Shown: positions 16,749 through 23,422 of the stretch, in pieces
Position numbering within the stretch: position 1 is the stretch's first letter
Layout of the letters: each line of letters begins with the position of its first letter
From: Desulfobacteraceae bacterium
GTDB lineage: Bacteria > Desulfobacterota > Desulfobacteria > Desulfobacterales > Desulfatirhabdiaceae
NCBI GenBank assembly: GCA_027325475.1
Contig: DAIEFO010000003.1
Span: 1-23,422, forward strand
Length of the DNA: 23,422 nucleotides
Direction: 5' to 3'
The notes under the pieces: generated by a model
Seen by the model: the letters and a program-made list of their open reading frames with translations, nothing else
Databases searched by the model: none
What the model was told of the DNA's origin: nothing
Made by a program: the position numbers and the translations under genes

Positions 16749-18134
16749 TCAAACGGCAGCAGTCAGTTTTTTTAACATGGCCAGCGGTTTCCATGAAAAC
16801 GGTTCTTTAGTGCATGGGAAGATAGCGTTGTTGGTAAAAATCGGGTCGGCCTCCAGATCATACCGCGATGACGCTACCGCCTGCGGCCACAATCTGGTGT
16901 GGGGAATCGGTGTAAAATATGCCGGTATCGGCACAGCACCGCTTTGCCGAACAACTTCAACGGATTTCACAACATCTTCCCATCGCTGTCCCGGCAGCCC
17001 TGTCAACAGATAAGCGCCGATCTGCTCTCTCTGAAACCCTGCTGCCTTCAGCGACGCCACCGCGGTCAAAAATTCCTGATGTGTCACCTTGCAATCCATA
17101 TCGTGGCGGCTCCCAGCAGTTTCCAGCCCCAAGCGGAGTGTTTTAAATCCCGCCGCAAACATCAGACGGGCTATCTGTGGTGTAATCTCCCGGATATGCA
17201 CTGCATTGGGTGTATGAAAGCGGATTTTTCCGCCCAATCCTTCAGCAATGATTTTTTCAAACAGGGGGATCGCATGATCTTGTGGATCCACTAAAAGCGC
17301 ATCATCGTAAAATACCATATCCTGAACGCCATAACGGGCATTCCAATAGCTAATTTCTTCGAAAATCCGGTCTGGAGAACGAAATCGGCGTTCAGGGTTG
17401 AGGAAGCCGCAGGCGCAATATGCGCATGAAAACGGACATCCCGTGGAAGTCATCAAGGTAACGTATGGAATATGCCGCTGAAGATCAGCCGCCGGGAATG
17501 GAAGTGCATCCATATCCTGCAAATCCATTTTCAATGTTACGGACCATCCCGTACACTGACGCACGATATCAAGAATCTGTGTTTCACCGCGACCTGCCAC
17601 CACCCTATCCGCTCCTGAGAAACGAACGGCGTGATCTGAGCAGAGCGTGGCGTAAATGCCTCCAAGCACAACCGGAACTTCTGGAAAAACAGATCGGATC
17701 AGCGAAATACATTCCTGAACTCCGGGATACCAGTATGTCATCAACGAAGTCACCAGTACCATGTCCGGATGTTCAACGGCTTTGATATCTTCCAAAAACC
17801 TCTCCGGCGGAATGCCGTAGCGGGAATAGTTTCTCGGAATATCTTCCAGACCCGGAGGTTTGGGGATACGGGATTTCAGATAGGGCCCTTTGCCATATCG
17901 AGCCGCTGTATCCCGTTTTTCAGAACGGGGATGAAAACGGTCCAGACAATCTACATACGAAACACTGGCGCCATGGTAACGCAGCACAGCAGCAAGCATC
18001 AACAGACCTTGAGGTTTCGCCCAGAAATCATAGGCCGCAAAATCATAAATCCAGGGGTTGACCAGAAGAATATGGGGAACACCGGAAGGCAGGATGGACT
18101 CGGAACGATTACCCAAAATTTTGGCCGTTTTCAT
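16749..18134 (-). CDS. B12-binding-type radical SAM protein
   Basis: A radical SAM enzyme of unknown substrate. With the start at 18134 it has 461 residues. The N-terminal ~190 residues resemble a cobalamin-binding domain: PHILLVNPWIYDF, then MTYWYPGVQECI and VPVVLGGIYATLC. The base-off DxHxxG motif is not seen. The radical SAM core follows, with the 4Fe-4S cysteines C233, C237 and C240 (CPFSCAYC). The C-terminus is KEPFSWKPLAMLKK. The frame stays open to 18266, but that extension lies inside the upstream AhbA/B-like gene and lacks homology. MKTAKILG overlaps that gene by 26 nt, with a poor Shine-Dalgarno, which suggests coupled translation. It resembles the broad anaerobe radical SAM families acting on cofactors or lipids; the pairing hints at tetrapyrrole chemistry. 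Confidence 0.82.
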   Translation of the reverse strand: MKTAKILGNRSESILPSGVPHILLVNPWIYDFAAYDFWAKPQGLLMLAAVLRYHGASVSYVDCLDRFHPRSEKRDTAARYGKGPYLKSRIPKPPGLEDIPRNYSRYGIPPERFLEDIKAVEHPDMVLVTSLMTYWYPGVQECISLIRSVFPEVPVVLGGIYATLCSDHAVRFSGADRVVAGRGETQILDIVRQCTGWSVTLKMDLQDMDALPFPAADLQRHIPYVTLMTSTGCPFSCAYCACGFLNPERRFRSPDRIFEEISYWNARYGVQDMVFYDDALLVDPQDHAIPLFEKIIAEGLGGKIRFHTPNAVHIREITPQIARLMFAAGFKTLRLGLETAGSRHDMDCKVTHQEFLTAVASLKAAGFQREQIGAYLLTGLPGQRWEDVVKSVEVVRQSGAVPIPAYFTPIPHTRLWPQAVASSRYDLEADPIFTNNAIFPCTKEPFSWKPLAMLKKLTAAV

Positions 18135-18606
18135 CGCCGTTCGGGAAATACTCCATAGACGTTTTCTTGAGTTCCCTCCGGCTGAAAAGCAATTTATAGG
18201 ACTGGACCCCGGTTGCCTGAGAAATCCTGCGGGCGATTTCCACACAGCCAGCCTCATCCCTGGCATGAATCATGGCATAGAGATTATATGGCCACTGCGG
18301 GGCAGGATTTCTCTGATAACAATGCGATACTTCACGAAATCGGGACATTTCACGGCCCACAGATTCCACCTGCTGATCTTCCACCTGCCACGCGGTCATG
18401 GCGTTGGCTTCGAACCCGGATTTCTGATGTCGCAATGTAGCCCCGAACCTGCGGACAATGCCCCGTCTGCATAAATCCTGGAGCGTTTCTAAAAAAACAG
18501 TTTCCGGCACCCCGATTTTTTCGGAAATAATCTGATAGGGACGCGCCGTCACGGGAATGTCATCCTGGATGGAAGCGATTATTTTTTTTTCAAGTTCTGT
18601 CAGCAT
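18109..18606 (-). CDS. AsnC/Lrp-fold protein, siroheme decarboxylase AhbA/AhbB-like
   Basis: Probably an enzyme rather than a regulator: AhbA/AhbB decarboxylate siroheme to didecarboxysiroheme in the alternative haem pathway of sulfate reducers and archaea. With the start at 18606 it has 165 residues. A winged-helix N-terminus (about 5-55) precedes the hallmark strings RRFGATLRHQKSGFEANAM (about 52-70) and SHCYQRNPAPQWPYNLYAMI, and a terminal LLFSRRELKKTSMEYF stretch. These are family hallmarks absent from ordinary Lrp regulators. The frame extends to 18690 but would overlap mtnA by 53 nt. MLTELEKK gives the usual N-terminus, though its Shine-Dalgarno is weak. AhbA and AhbB usually occur together; only one copy is present here, and AhbC/AhbD are not in the window. 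The next gene starts inside its last codons. Confidence 0.8.
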   Translation of the reverse strand: MLTELEKKIIASIQDDIPVTARPYQIISEKIGVPETVFLETLQDLCRRGIVRRFGATLRHQKSGFEANAMTAWQVEDQQVESVGREMSRFREVSHCYQRNPAPQWPYNLYAMIHARDEAGCVEIARRISQATGVQSYKLLFSRRELKKTSMEYFPNGDENGQNFG

Positions 18607-18637
18607 GGAGCGATTAAAAAGATATCCATCGTTAAAG

Positions 18638-19753
18638 TCAAGGCTTTTTCCGGAACTTTTCCGGAAAAAGCCTGCGGATGTCTGTTTCATCCGGTCTGCA
18701 AACGCCGTTTTCCGTAATCAGCCCGGTGATGAGCCTTGCCGGAGTCACATCAAAAGCAAAATTGGCCGCAGGGCTCTTCGCAGGCGGCACCAGCACCCGG
18801 ACAATGGCATTATCGCTGACGCCCTGAACATACCGGACTTCATCCGGTTCCCGTTCTTCAATGGGAATGGCGGCTACGCCATCGGACAATTCCCAGTCGA
18901 ACGTACTGGAAGGCAGCGCCACATAAAAGGGCACATGATTGTCCTTGGCGGCAAGCGCTTTAAGATATGTGCCTATTTTGTTGGCAATGTCGCCCGTCCG
19001 GGTAGCCCGGTCAGAGCCGACAATCACCATGTCCACCATGCCATGCTGCATGAGATGCCCGCCGGCGTTGTCGGTAATGACCGTGTGGCGGACACCGCTT
19101 TGTCCCAGTTCCCAGGCTGTTAACCGGGCGCCCTGATTGAGCGGCCTGGTTTCATCCACCCATACATGAATATCCATCCCGCGGCTGGCGGCGGCGTAAA
19201 TCGGAGCCGTAGCCGTACCATATTCCACACAAGCCAGCCAGCCGGCATTGCAGTGCGTCAGGATATTGACCGTTTGGCCAGGTTTTTTCTTTGCGATTTC
19301 CTGAATAATGGAAAGCCCGTACAGCCCGATCTGTCTGCAGTTTTCCACCTCGGCCTGAGTGATTTTTTCCGCTTCATCCGCCGCAGCCTTTACCCTGCCA
19401 TCATAGGTGTCTGCCTCCCCTACCCTGCGGCGCATCTGCTTCACTGCCCATGACAGATTTACAGCCGTCGGACGTGCGGATATCAGGCGCTGACATTCCG
19501 TATCCAGATATGAATCAGGACAGCTCTGTTCTCTGGAATTCAGCACCGCCAGATATACGCCATATGCTGCGGTCACGCCTATCAGAGGCGCTCCCCGCAC
19601 CACCATATCACGGATGGCGGCAATGACATCGTCAACGGTTTCAAGGCTCAACACCGCATACTGGTGAGGCAGCAGACGCTGATCGATGACCTGAACAACA
19701 TTCCCGGATGGATTCAGCCAGATCGGCCGCTGGTGAGTGATTATGGATTCCAT
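18638..19753 (-). CDS. mtnA: S-methyl-5-thioribose-1-phosphate isomerase
   Basis: Isomerises methylthioribose-1-phosphate to methylthioribulose-1-phosphate in methionine salvage. With the start at 19753 it has 371 residues. RGAPLIGVTAAYGVYLA binds the substrate phosphate region. The catalytic cysteine is C168 in THCNAGWLACVEYGTATAP, and the catalytic aspartate is D248 in VGSDRATRTGDIANKIGT; the 80-residue spacing equals that known for MtnA, which separates it from the related eIF2B subunits. The frame is open upstream to 19909, but that segment covers the divergent intergenic region and is not family-like. The Shine-Dalgarno at the chosen ATG is weak (AAAGA). No other methionine-salvage genes are in the window; the related 5-deoxyribose role is possible. 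Confidence 0.92.
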   Translation of the reverse strand: MESIITHQRPIWLNPSGNVVQVIDQRLLPHQYAVLSLETVDDVIAAIRDMVVRGAPLIGVTAAYGVYLAVLNSREQSCPDSYLDTECQRLISARPTAVNLSWAVKQMRRRVGEADTYDGRVKAAADEAEKITQAEVENCRQIGLYGLSIIQEIAKKKPGQTVNILTHCNAGWLACVEYGTATAPIYAAASRGMDIHVWVDETRPLNQGARLTAWELGQSGVRHTVITDNAGGHLMQHGMVDMVIVGSDRATRTGDIANKIGTYLKALAAKDNHVPFYVALPSSTFDWELSDGVAAIPIEEREPDEVRYVQGVSDNAIVRVLVPPAKSPAANFAFDVTPARLITGLITENGVCRPDETDIRRLFPEKFRKKP

Positions 19754-19816
19754 GATTTTTCTTTGATTTTCTTTAACAGATGCCTGATGACAATCCGTTG
19801 ATTCTCTGTAAGGTTC

Positions 19817-19855
19817 ATGATATGGGTATTTCGACTCTGGAACAGAGTATATCAT
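19817..19855. promoter_or_regulatory. Nested inverted repeats in the mtnA-dsrE divergent region
   Basis: A perfect 6-bp palindrome ACTCTG-GAA-CAGAGT (19834-19848) lies inside a 7-bp inverted repeat, ATGATAT (19817-19823) and ATATCAT (19849-19855). On the minus strand a TATACT -10-like box (19851-19846) overlaps the inner palindrome, about 95 nt before the mtnA start. It could be an operator or a stem-loop leader. I do not recognise a known SAM riboswitch here. Confidence 0.4.
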
Positions 19856-19861
19856 AAATTT

Positions 19862-19890
19862 TTCAAAAATACATCGGATGACTTCATAAA
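19862..19890 (+). promoter_or_regulatory. Weak candidate promoter for the DsrE-family gene
   Basis: TTCAAA (19862-19867), a 17-nt spacer and CATAAA (19885-19890), each 4/6 to consensus, about 55 nt before the start codon. An imperfect inverted repeat, GATGA and TCATC (19878-19882, 19894-19898), overlaps the -10. The call is positional only. Confidence 0.3.
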
Positions 19891-19910
19891 AATCATCTGG
19901 TTTGAACACA

Positions 19911-19934
19911 TTACCCTACAGGTTACCCTACAGG
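19911..19934 (+). repeat. Tandem 12-bp duplication abutting the dsrE-family ribosome-binding site
   Basis: TTACCCTACAGG is present twice in perfect tandem (19911-19922, 19923-19934). The second copy runs straight into AGGT, so its last bases form the AGGAGGT Shine-Dalgarno of the downstream gene. A change in copy number would lengthen or shorten the leader without altering the coding region. Confidence 0.8.
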
Positions 19935-19943
19935 AGGTATCTC

Positions 19944-20303
19944 ATGACAGACAATATTGTAATTACACTTTCATGTGGAACCGATAATCCCAACCGTGCA
20001 ACCCGGGCACTCCAACTGGCCATGGTCGCTAAAAAACAAGGAAAAAATGTAACGCTTTTTCTGCTGGACGACGGCGTCTATATCGCCAGAGAAGGCATTG
20101 CCGCTACCTTAAGGGCCGCCACCGGCGACTCGGCGGATGACCACTTGTCATACCTTCAGGAATTCAACGTGCCCATTCTGGCATGCACTCCCTGCGCCAC
20201 AGCCCGAAAAATTACTGAAGCCGATCTGGTACGGGGCGCCCGTATGGCGACCGGCGGAGAGCTGATCGAACTTGCCTGCAACGGTACCGTCATCAGTCTG
20301 TAA
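19944..20303 (+). CDS. DsrE-family (DsrE/F-like) small protein
   Basis: A 119-residue cytoplasmic protein of the DsrE/DsrF/TusD fold, a family that handles protein-bound sulfur in persulfide relays but also has members of unknown role. It shows the family's nucleotide-like start DNIVITLSCGTDNP, a central VTLFLLDDGVYIA strand, and a conserved CTPC pair (C81, C84) followed by ARKI. There are further cysteines at C11 and C112. The open frame begins at 19902 (TTG), but ATG 19944 has an excellent AGGAGGT 9 nt upstream. It is divergent from mtnA and 44 bp ahead of a co-directional unknown protein. DsrF, DsrH and other dsr genes are absent, so a sulfite-reductase role is not implied. Confidence 0.85.
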   Translation: MTDNIVITLSCGTDNPNRATRALQLAMVAKKQGKNVTLFLLDDGVYIAREGIAATLRAATGDSADDHLSYLQEFNVPILACTPCATARKITEADLVRGARMATGGELIELACNGTVISL

Positions 20304-20347
20304 TCGCTCTCGAAGAAATCGTCCGTCCTGACGGTGGAGACAGAGGA

Positions 20348-21979
20348 ATGAGGAGAAAAGCAGAAACAGGGTTTGTGAATCCCCATGCCATAGACGAAAC
20401 CAGTTCCATAAGCCGGAGCAAGCATCTGGAACAGTGGCGTCTTCTCTGGAAACGCTGGGACAGCGCCACCACCGGATTGGGCGATGAAGACGGCGAATAC
20501 ACCTTGCGTCGCCATGCCTGGGAATCACCGATGTTTAGCGGCTCCCTGTTCACGGACAAACTGGAAGATATCTGTCGCGCCATGCTGCCCATTATCGAGC
20601 CCATTGCGCAGTTACCGGGATCTGATCCTGATATTTTTCACTCGGCGCTGATCCGTATCGAAACGGGTATGGCGGCATATCCAGAATGGATGAATCTTGA
20701 AAAGGTCGGGTGCGTGGTCGGTATGTTCACCACCCAGTGTATTCTGAAATGGCTGTGGCTGACATCTGATTCCGCCGCTCATTTAATTGACCGTCTGAAC
20801 TGCCTTCAGGCATCCCTCCACATCCTCCACCTGAACCGTCAGGGTGCTCTCCACTTTATGGACATGCTGCCTGAAAACTATCAGCAATCCATCTTCAGCG
20901 CCATCCAGGCGCATGAAAACGATCCGGCGTGGGAAAATCGGCTGCGACAGGCAAATTCCGTCTGGCAGGAAATCTATCTCGAACTGGCTCGGAAATTCGA
21001 TATGGATCTGTATCATGAAAATTGTATCCGGCTGATCCCGATGGACTGGATGTACGGCATTCCGCCGCTGAAGAAGCTGGTGGAAACCTGCAGGTGGAAA
21101 GAAGCCGAGAATATCTGCCATCAAATCATCGGCAGCCGCACAAAACAAGAGAACGAAACTGTCTGCTGGGATATCGAGACGGTTCTTCTGGCATCCAGTG
21201 TCAAACATTGCGTTTCCAGGGGGGCGGATGATCCTATCTCAAACATTCTAAAAGAACTGCATAATATCGCTCAAAAAACAGGCAGGGTCCATTGTCAGCA
21301 AATTATCGAATTTCAGCAGTTCACCTACCGGAATCCATTCGACTGGAACGGTGTCAACAGACTGGTTCGAAAGATCGGTAAATTGCCGCTATCCGATCTT
21401 CTAAATGCCTGGAAACAGCATATCGTTTATGCAGCGATCGGATATCAACCTGAGATATCGAAACTTGCTTCGGATTGCTGGATTCACTGGTTGATTGACG
21501 CGGGGATAGATGACGCAAAGGGGAAAGAATGGTTTTCCGAAAAAATGCAGGCATGGCTTCATTGCATTTTAAATCATTTCAAGACATTTGTGGAACAGGC
21601 CCAGGCATTTTTCGTGCTGACGAGGGATCTGGCGGAAATAACCGATATCAGAAATCGCTGCCCCCGGCTGGTGGATATTGCCACTGCCAGCATCATCGGC
21701 GACAAAGCCCACCACCGCTGCAGGCGGGAATGGCTTCAGAAAATGAACGGGGCGGAACATTTGCCACTGGTAATGGAATGCTGGGTCAAACACGCTCCCA
21801 AAATGGTCCCCAATCCGGCAATCGCTGTTTCCGCCGATTACAAATCCCATATTCAATGGCTCGCGGTCGTACAGGAAATCAACCCCACCGCTTTCAAAAA
21901 GCTTCTGGATCAATGGCGCTCCGAACACGGTCGGCGAAGACGTCTTTGGGACGCCATCGAGAGCGGCATCGAAATGTGA
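20348..21979 (+). CDS. Unrecognised tryptophan/cysteine-rich protein
   Basis: I do not recognise this 543-residue protein. It is soluble in appearance: there is no signal peptide and no clear membrane helix, and the sequence is largely helical by eye. It contains about 23 tryptophans and 15 cysteines, both well above normal. The cysteines are scattered and do not form regular CxxC sets. Recurring W-x-x-W-like and C-W pairs (LLWKRW, LKWLWL, DCWIHW, ECWVKH) suggest a packed helical-repeat core, but I cannot define a repeat unit. The start ATG follows GGTGGA at 9 nt. The gene lies 44 bp after the DsrE-family gene on the same strand, so the two may be co-transcribed, and 70 bp before the cell-wall enzyme. 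Codon choice resembles its neighbours, and the long intact frame argues for a real gene. Confidence 0.8.
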   Translation: MRRKAETGFVNPHAIDETSSISRSKHLEQWRLLWKRWDSATTGLGDEDGEYTLRRHAWESPMFSGSLFTDKLEDICRAMLPIIEPIAQLPGSDPDIFHSALIRIETGMAAYPEWMNLEKVGCVVGMFTTQCILKWLWLTSDSAAHLIDRLNCLQASLHILHLNRQGALHFMDMLPENYQQSIFSAIQAHENDPAWENRLRQANSVWQEIYLELARKFDMDLYHENCIRLIPMDWMYGIPPLKKLVETCRWKEAENICHQIIGSRTKQENETVCWDIETVLLASSVKHCVSRGADDPISNILKELHNIAQKTGRVHCQQIIEFQQFTYRNPFDWNGVNRLVRKIGKLPLSDLLNAWKQHIVYAAIGYQPEISKLASDCWIHWLIDAGIDDAKGKEWFSEKMQAWLHCILNHFKTFVEQAQAFFVLTRDLAEITDIRNRCPRLVDIATASIIGDKAHHRCRREWLQKMNGAEHLPLVMECWVKHAPKMVPNPAIAVSADYKSHIQWLAVVQEINPTAFKKLLDQWRSEHGRRRRLWDAIESGIEM

Positions 21980-22049
21980 TACCCTCCTTTTGCCACAAAT
22001 CAAATCGAAAGAGTCACCCCAATCCGTTAAATCCCTACTGGAGCTGTTC

Positions 22050-23422
22050 ATGAAAAATATCCTGCGCATCCTCTTTGTGGCAACCGTATCTTTTGTGGCC
22101 CTGGTTTCAGCAAATGCCGCCGGCATTCCAGACCGTTTGCAGGCTTCACTGTCCGCTCTGACCAGCGCCACTGCCAGCAGCAGCCAGTTGCTGTATGTCG
22201 ATCCAGACGCCAAAACACCAGCTTGTGCCATTCTATACCCACTGAAGCGCTTTAAAAACCACTGGGTACTTGCCTTCGGTCCGATTCCGGCCAACCTCGG
22301 GCGCAACGGCATGGCACCGGCGTGGGAAAAACGGGAAGGCGACGGACGCACGCCAACCGGGATTTATGCGCTGAAACGGGCTTTTGGCTTTACAGCCGCC
22401 TTTCGCACGCATCTGGACTATCATCAATTGCAGCCAGATGATGTCTGGATCGATGATGTCCAGTCGCCGGACTACAACCGTCTGGTCAAGTGCGGCGACG
22501 CTAAAGCGATGTCGTTCGAGGCGATGTTCTCCGAACGCGTCGCCTACCGATACGGGCTGGTGGTGGAGTACAACACCCATCCGGTGATCAAAGGGCTCGG
22601 CAGCGCCATTTTCGTTCATGTTCAGAAAGCAAAGGGGGTAGCGACTTCCGGATGCGTATCCGTAAACGAACGAGCGATGATAAAAATATTGTCATGGCTC
22701 GATCCCAGTCAAAAGCCGAAAATCGTGATTGGAACCCCAGCGGAACTGGCGTTGTCTCTGCCCGACGCCGCATCCGGCCTTCCAGCGGATATTCCTGAAA
22801 AAATTCGTGAAAAACTCATCACCGCTTCATGCAAACTGGGGGAATGGCCGATGTCGAACGGCTTTTTCGCTGTCGCCGCCACCATTCCTGCAAACGTTGA
22901 GGCTCAGATGCTGAAGACCAGATCGTGGCGGCAGGGATGTCCCGTCCCGGTCAGCGAACTTGCCTATCTGGCGGCGCGCTACTGGGGATTTGACGGAAAG
23001 CCGCACTATGGCGAACTGGTGGTTCATGAAGGGTTATCCGGCTTGTATCTCGATCTTTTGAAGTATATGTATGAAACGAAATTTCCCATCCGGCGCATGA
23101 AACTGATCGATGCCTACAACGCCGATGACGACAAATCCATGGCCGCTGACAACACTTCGGCCTTCAACTGCAGAGACATCACCGGTAAACCAGGAGTGTT
23201 TTCCAATCACAGTTACGGCGGCGCGATCGACATCAATCCTTTGGAAAACCCTTACATCACGGCGGCGCCGGAGGTTTTGAAATCACGCGGCTGGAATGGC
23301 GGCGGCAACAAGACCGATTTTCTGAGAAAACTCGGAATTGTCGGTACGTCTCCTACCGATGTCTTTTGCAGGCAAACCCCGTCAAACTGCAAAATACTGC
23401 CGCCGGAAGCCGTTTCGTACGC
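22050..23422 (+). CDS. Exported L,D-transpeptidase (YkuD) fused to an M15-type carboxypeptidase (3' end missing)
   Basis: A predicted periplasmic cell-wall enzyme, open for 457 codons to the window edge. A signal peptide covers about 1-23 (KNILRILFVATVSFVALVSA, then NAA). Residues about 45-230 form a YkuD-like domain with H190 and the catalytic C202 in FVHVQKAKGVATSGCVSVN, a histidine/SGC arrangement like the short-spaced YkuD branch. Residues about 300 onward resemble M15 D-Ala-D-Ala carboxypeptidases: HYGELVVHEGL, then SNHSYGGAIDINP with zinc ligands H387 and D394. The third zinc histidine would lie beyond the edge. GGAG sits 6 nt before the ATG. One domain could make or act on 3-3 cross-links and the other trim D-Ala, but the joint role is inferred. 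It is 70 bp after the unknown gene. Confidence 0.85.
   Translation, partial: MKNILRILFVATVSFVALVSANAAGIPDRLQASLSALTSATASSSQLLYVDPDAKTPACAILYPLKRFKNHWVLAFGPIPANLGRNGMAPAWEKREGDGRTPTGIYALKRAFGFTAAFRTHLDYHQLQPDDVWIDDVQSPDYNRLVKCGDAKAMSFEAMFSERVAYRYGLVVEYNTHPVIKGLGSAIFVHVQKAKGVATSGCVSVNERAMIKILSWLDPSQKPKIVIGTPAELALSLPDAASGLPADIPEKIREKLITASCKLGEWPMSNGFFAVAATIPANVEAQMLKTRSWRQGCPVPVSELAYLAARYWGFDGKPHYGELVVHEGLSGLYLDLLKYMYETKFPIRRMKLIDAYNADDDKSMAADNTSAFNCRDITGKPGVFSNHSYGGAIDINPLENPYITAAPEVLKSRGWNGGGNKTDFLRKLGIVGTSPTDVFCRQTPSNCKILPPEAVSY

Noticed and set aside
18135..18266. Long start of the radical SAM gene
   Set aside because: It would read through the conserved end of the AhbA/B-like gene in another frame, and its residues do not resemble a B12-binding domain.
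19754..19860. SAM-type riboswitch upstream of mtnA
   Set aside because: The nested inverted repeats do not match the conserved core of any SAM riboswitch class I can recall, so it is listed only as a possible operator or stem-loop.
19876..19900. Possible third copy of the GTAAAAAGTC-type repeat arm
   Set aside because: GATGACTTCATAAAAATC resembles an arm only with a gap and has no second arm or central hairpin, so chance similarity in AT-rich DNA is more likely.
19754..19909. 423-residue form of MtnA
   Set aside because: It would exceed the family length by 50-70 residues and cover the divergent regulatory region; the catalytic spacing fits the 19753 start.
19944..20303. Part of a dissimilatory sulfite reductase (dsrEFH) cluster
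   Set aside because: Only a single DsrE-fold gene is present, with no dsrF, dsrH, dsrC or dsrAB nearby; the neighbours are mtnA and unrelated genes.

Overview
The window reads as chromosomal DNA of a Gram-negative, probably anaerobic bacterium, most likely a Desulfobacterota (deltaproteobacterial) sulfate reducer or close relative. The pointers are a siroheme-decarboxylase (AhbA/AhbB-type) AsnC-fold protein, a glutamine-hydrolysing NAD synthetase, an MJ0042 zinc-ribbon/DUF3426 envelope protein and a DsrE-fold protein. Base composition looks close to balanced by eye. The taxonomic call is inference; no 16S or other diagnostic marker is present.

Layout. (1) Positions 1-6292, plus strand: the 3' part of a NifS/IscS-type cysteine desulfurase overlaps nadE by 4 nt. 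A promoter-like site sits on the nadE stop codon and precedes a CbpA-type DnaJ, hypoxanthine phosphoribosyltransferase and a membrane-anchored zinc-ribbon protein with acidic tandem repeats. A strong hairpin follows, then a promoter and a tRNA-Met(CAT) gene. (2) Positions 6294-19753, minus strand, read right to left: mtnA, an AhbA/B-like protein, a B12-binding-type radical SAM protein, RNase E/G, a membrane-anchored LysM-like protein, purB, yajC, secD, secF, dprA, topA. This looks like two or three transcription units. The Sec accessory genes, dprA and topA are tightly packed. topA stops one base short of the converging tRNA gene. (3) Positions 19944-23422, plus strand, divergent from mtnA: a small DsrE-family protein, an unrecognised 543-residue tryptophan/cysteine-rich protein, and the 5' part of an exported enzyme that joins an L,D-transpeptidase (YkuD) domain to an M15-type D-Ala-D-Ala carboxypeptidase domain. 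The last gene runs off the window.

Most of the window is housekeeping: sulfur mobilisation, NAD synthesis, purine salvage and synthesis, protein export, RNA turnover, DNA topology. The less ordinary parts are the AhbA/B-like plus radical SAM pair with overlapping reading frames, the DsrE plus unknown W/C-rich pair, the YkuD-M15 fusion, and an intergenic repeat family (a ~105 bp element with ~21 bp terminal inverted repeats between yajC and secD, and a related half copy upstream of purB). I see no CRISPR array, insertion sequence, phage or defence genes. No intergenic stretch exceeds 200 bp; the longest are 12367-12564 and 19754-19943, both described below.
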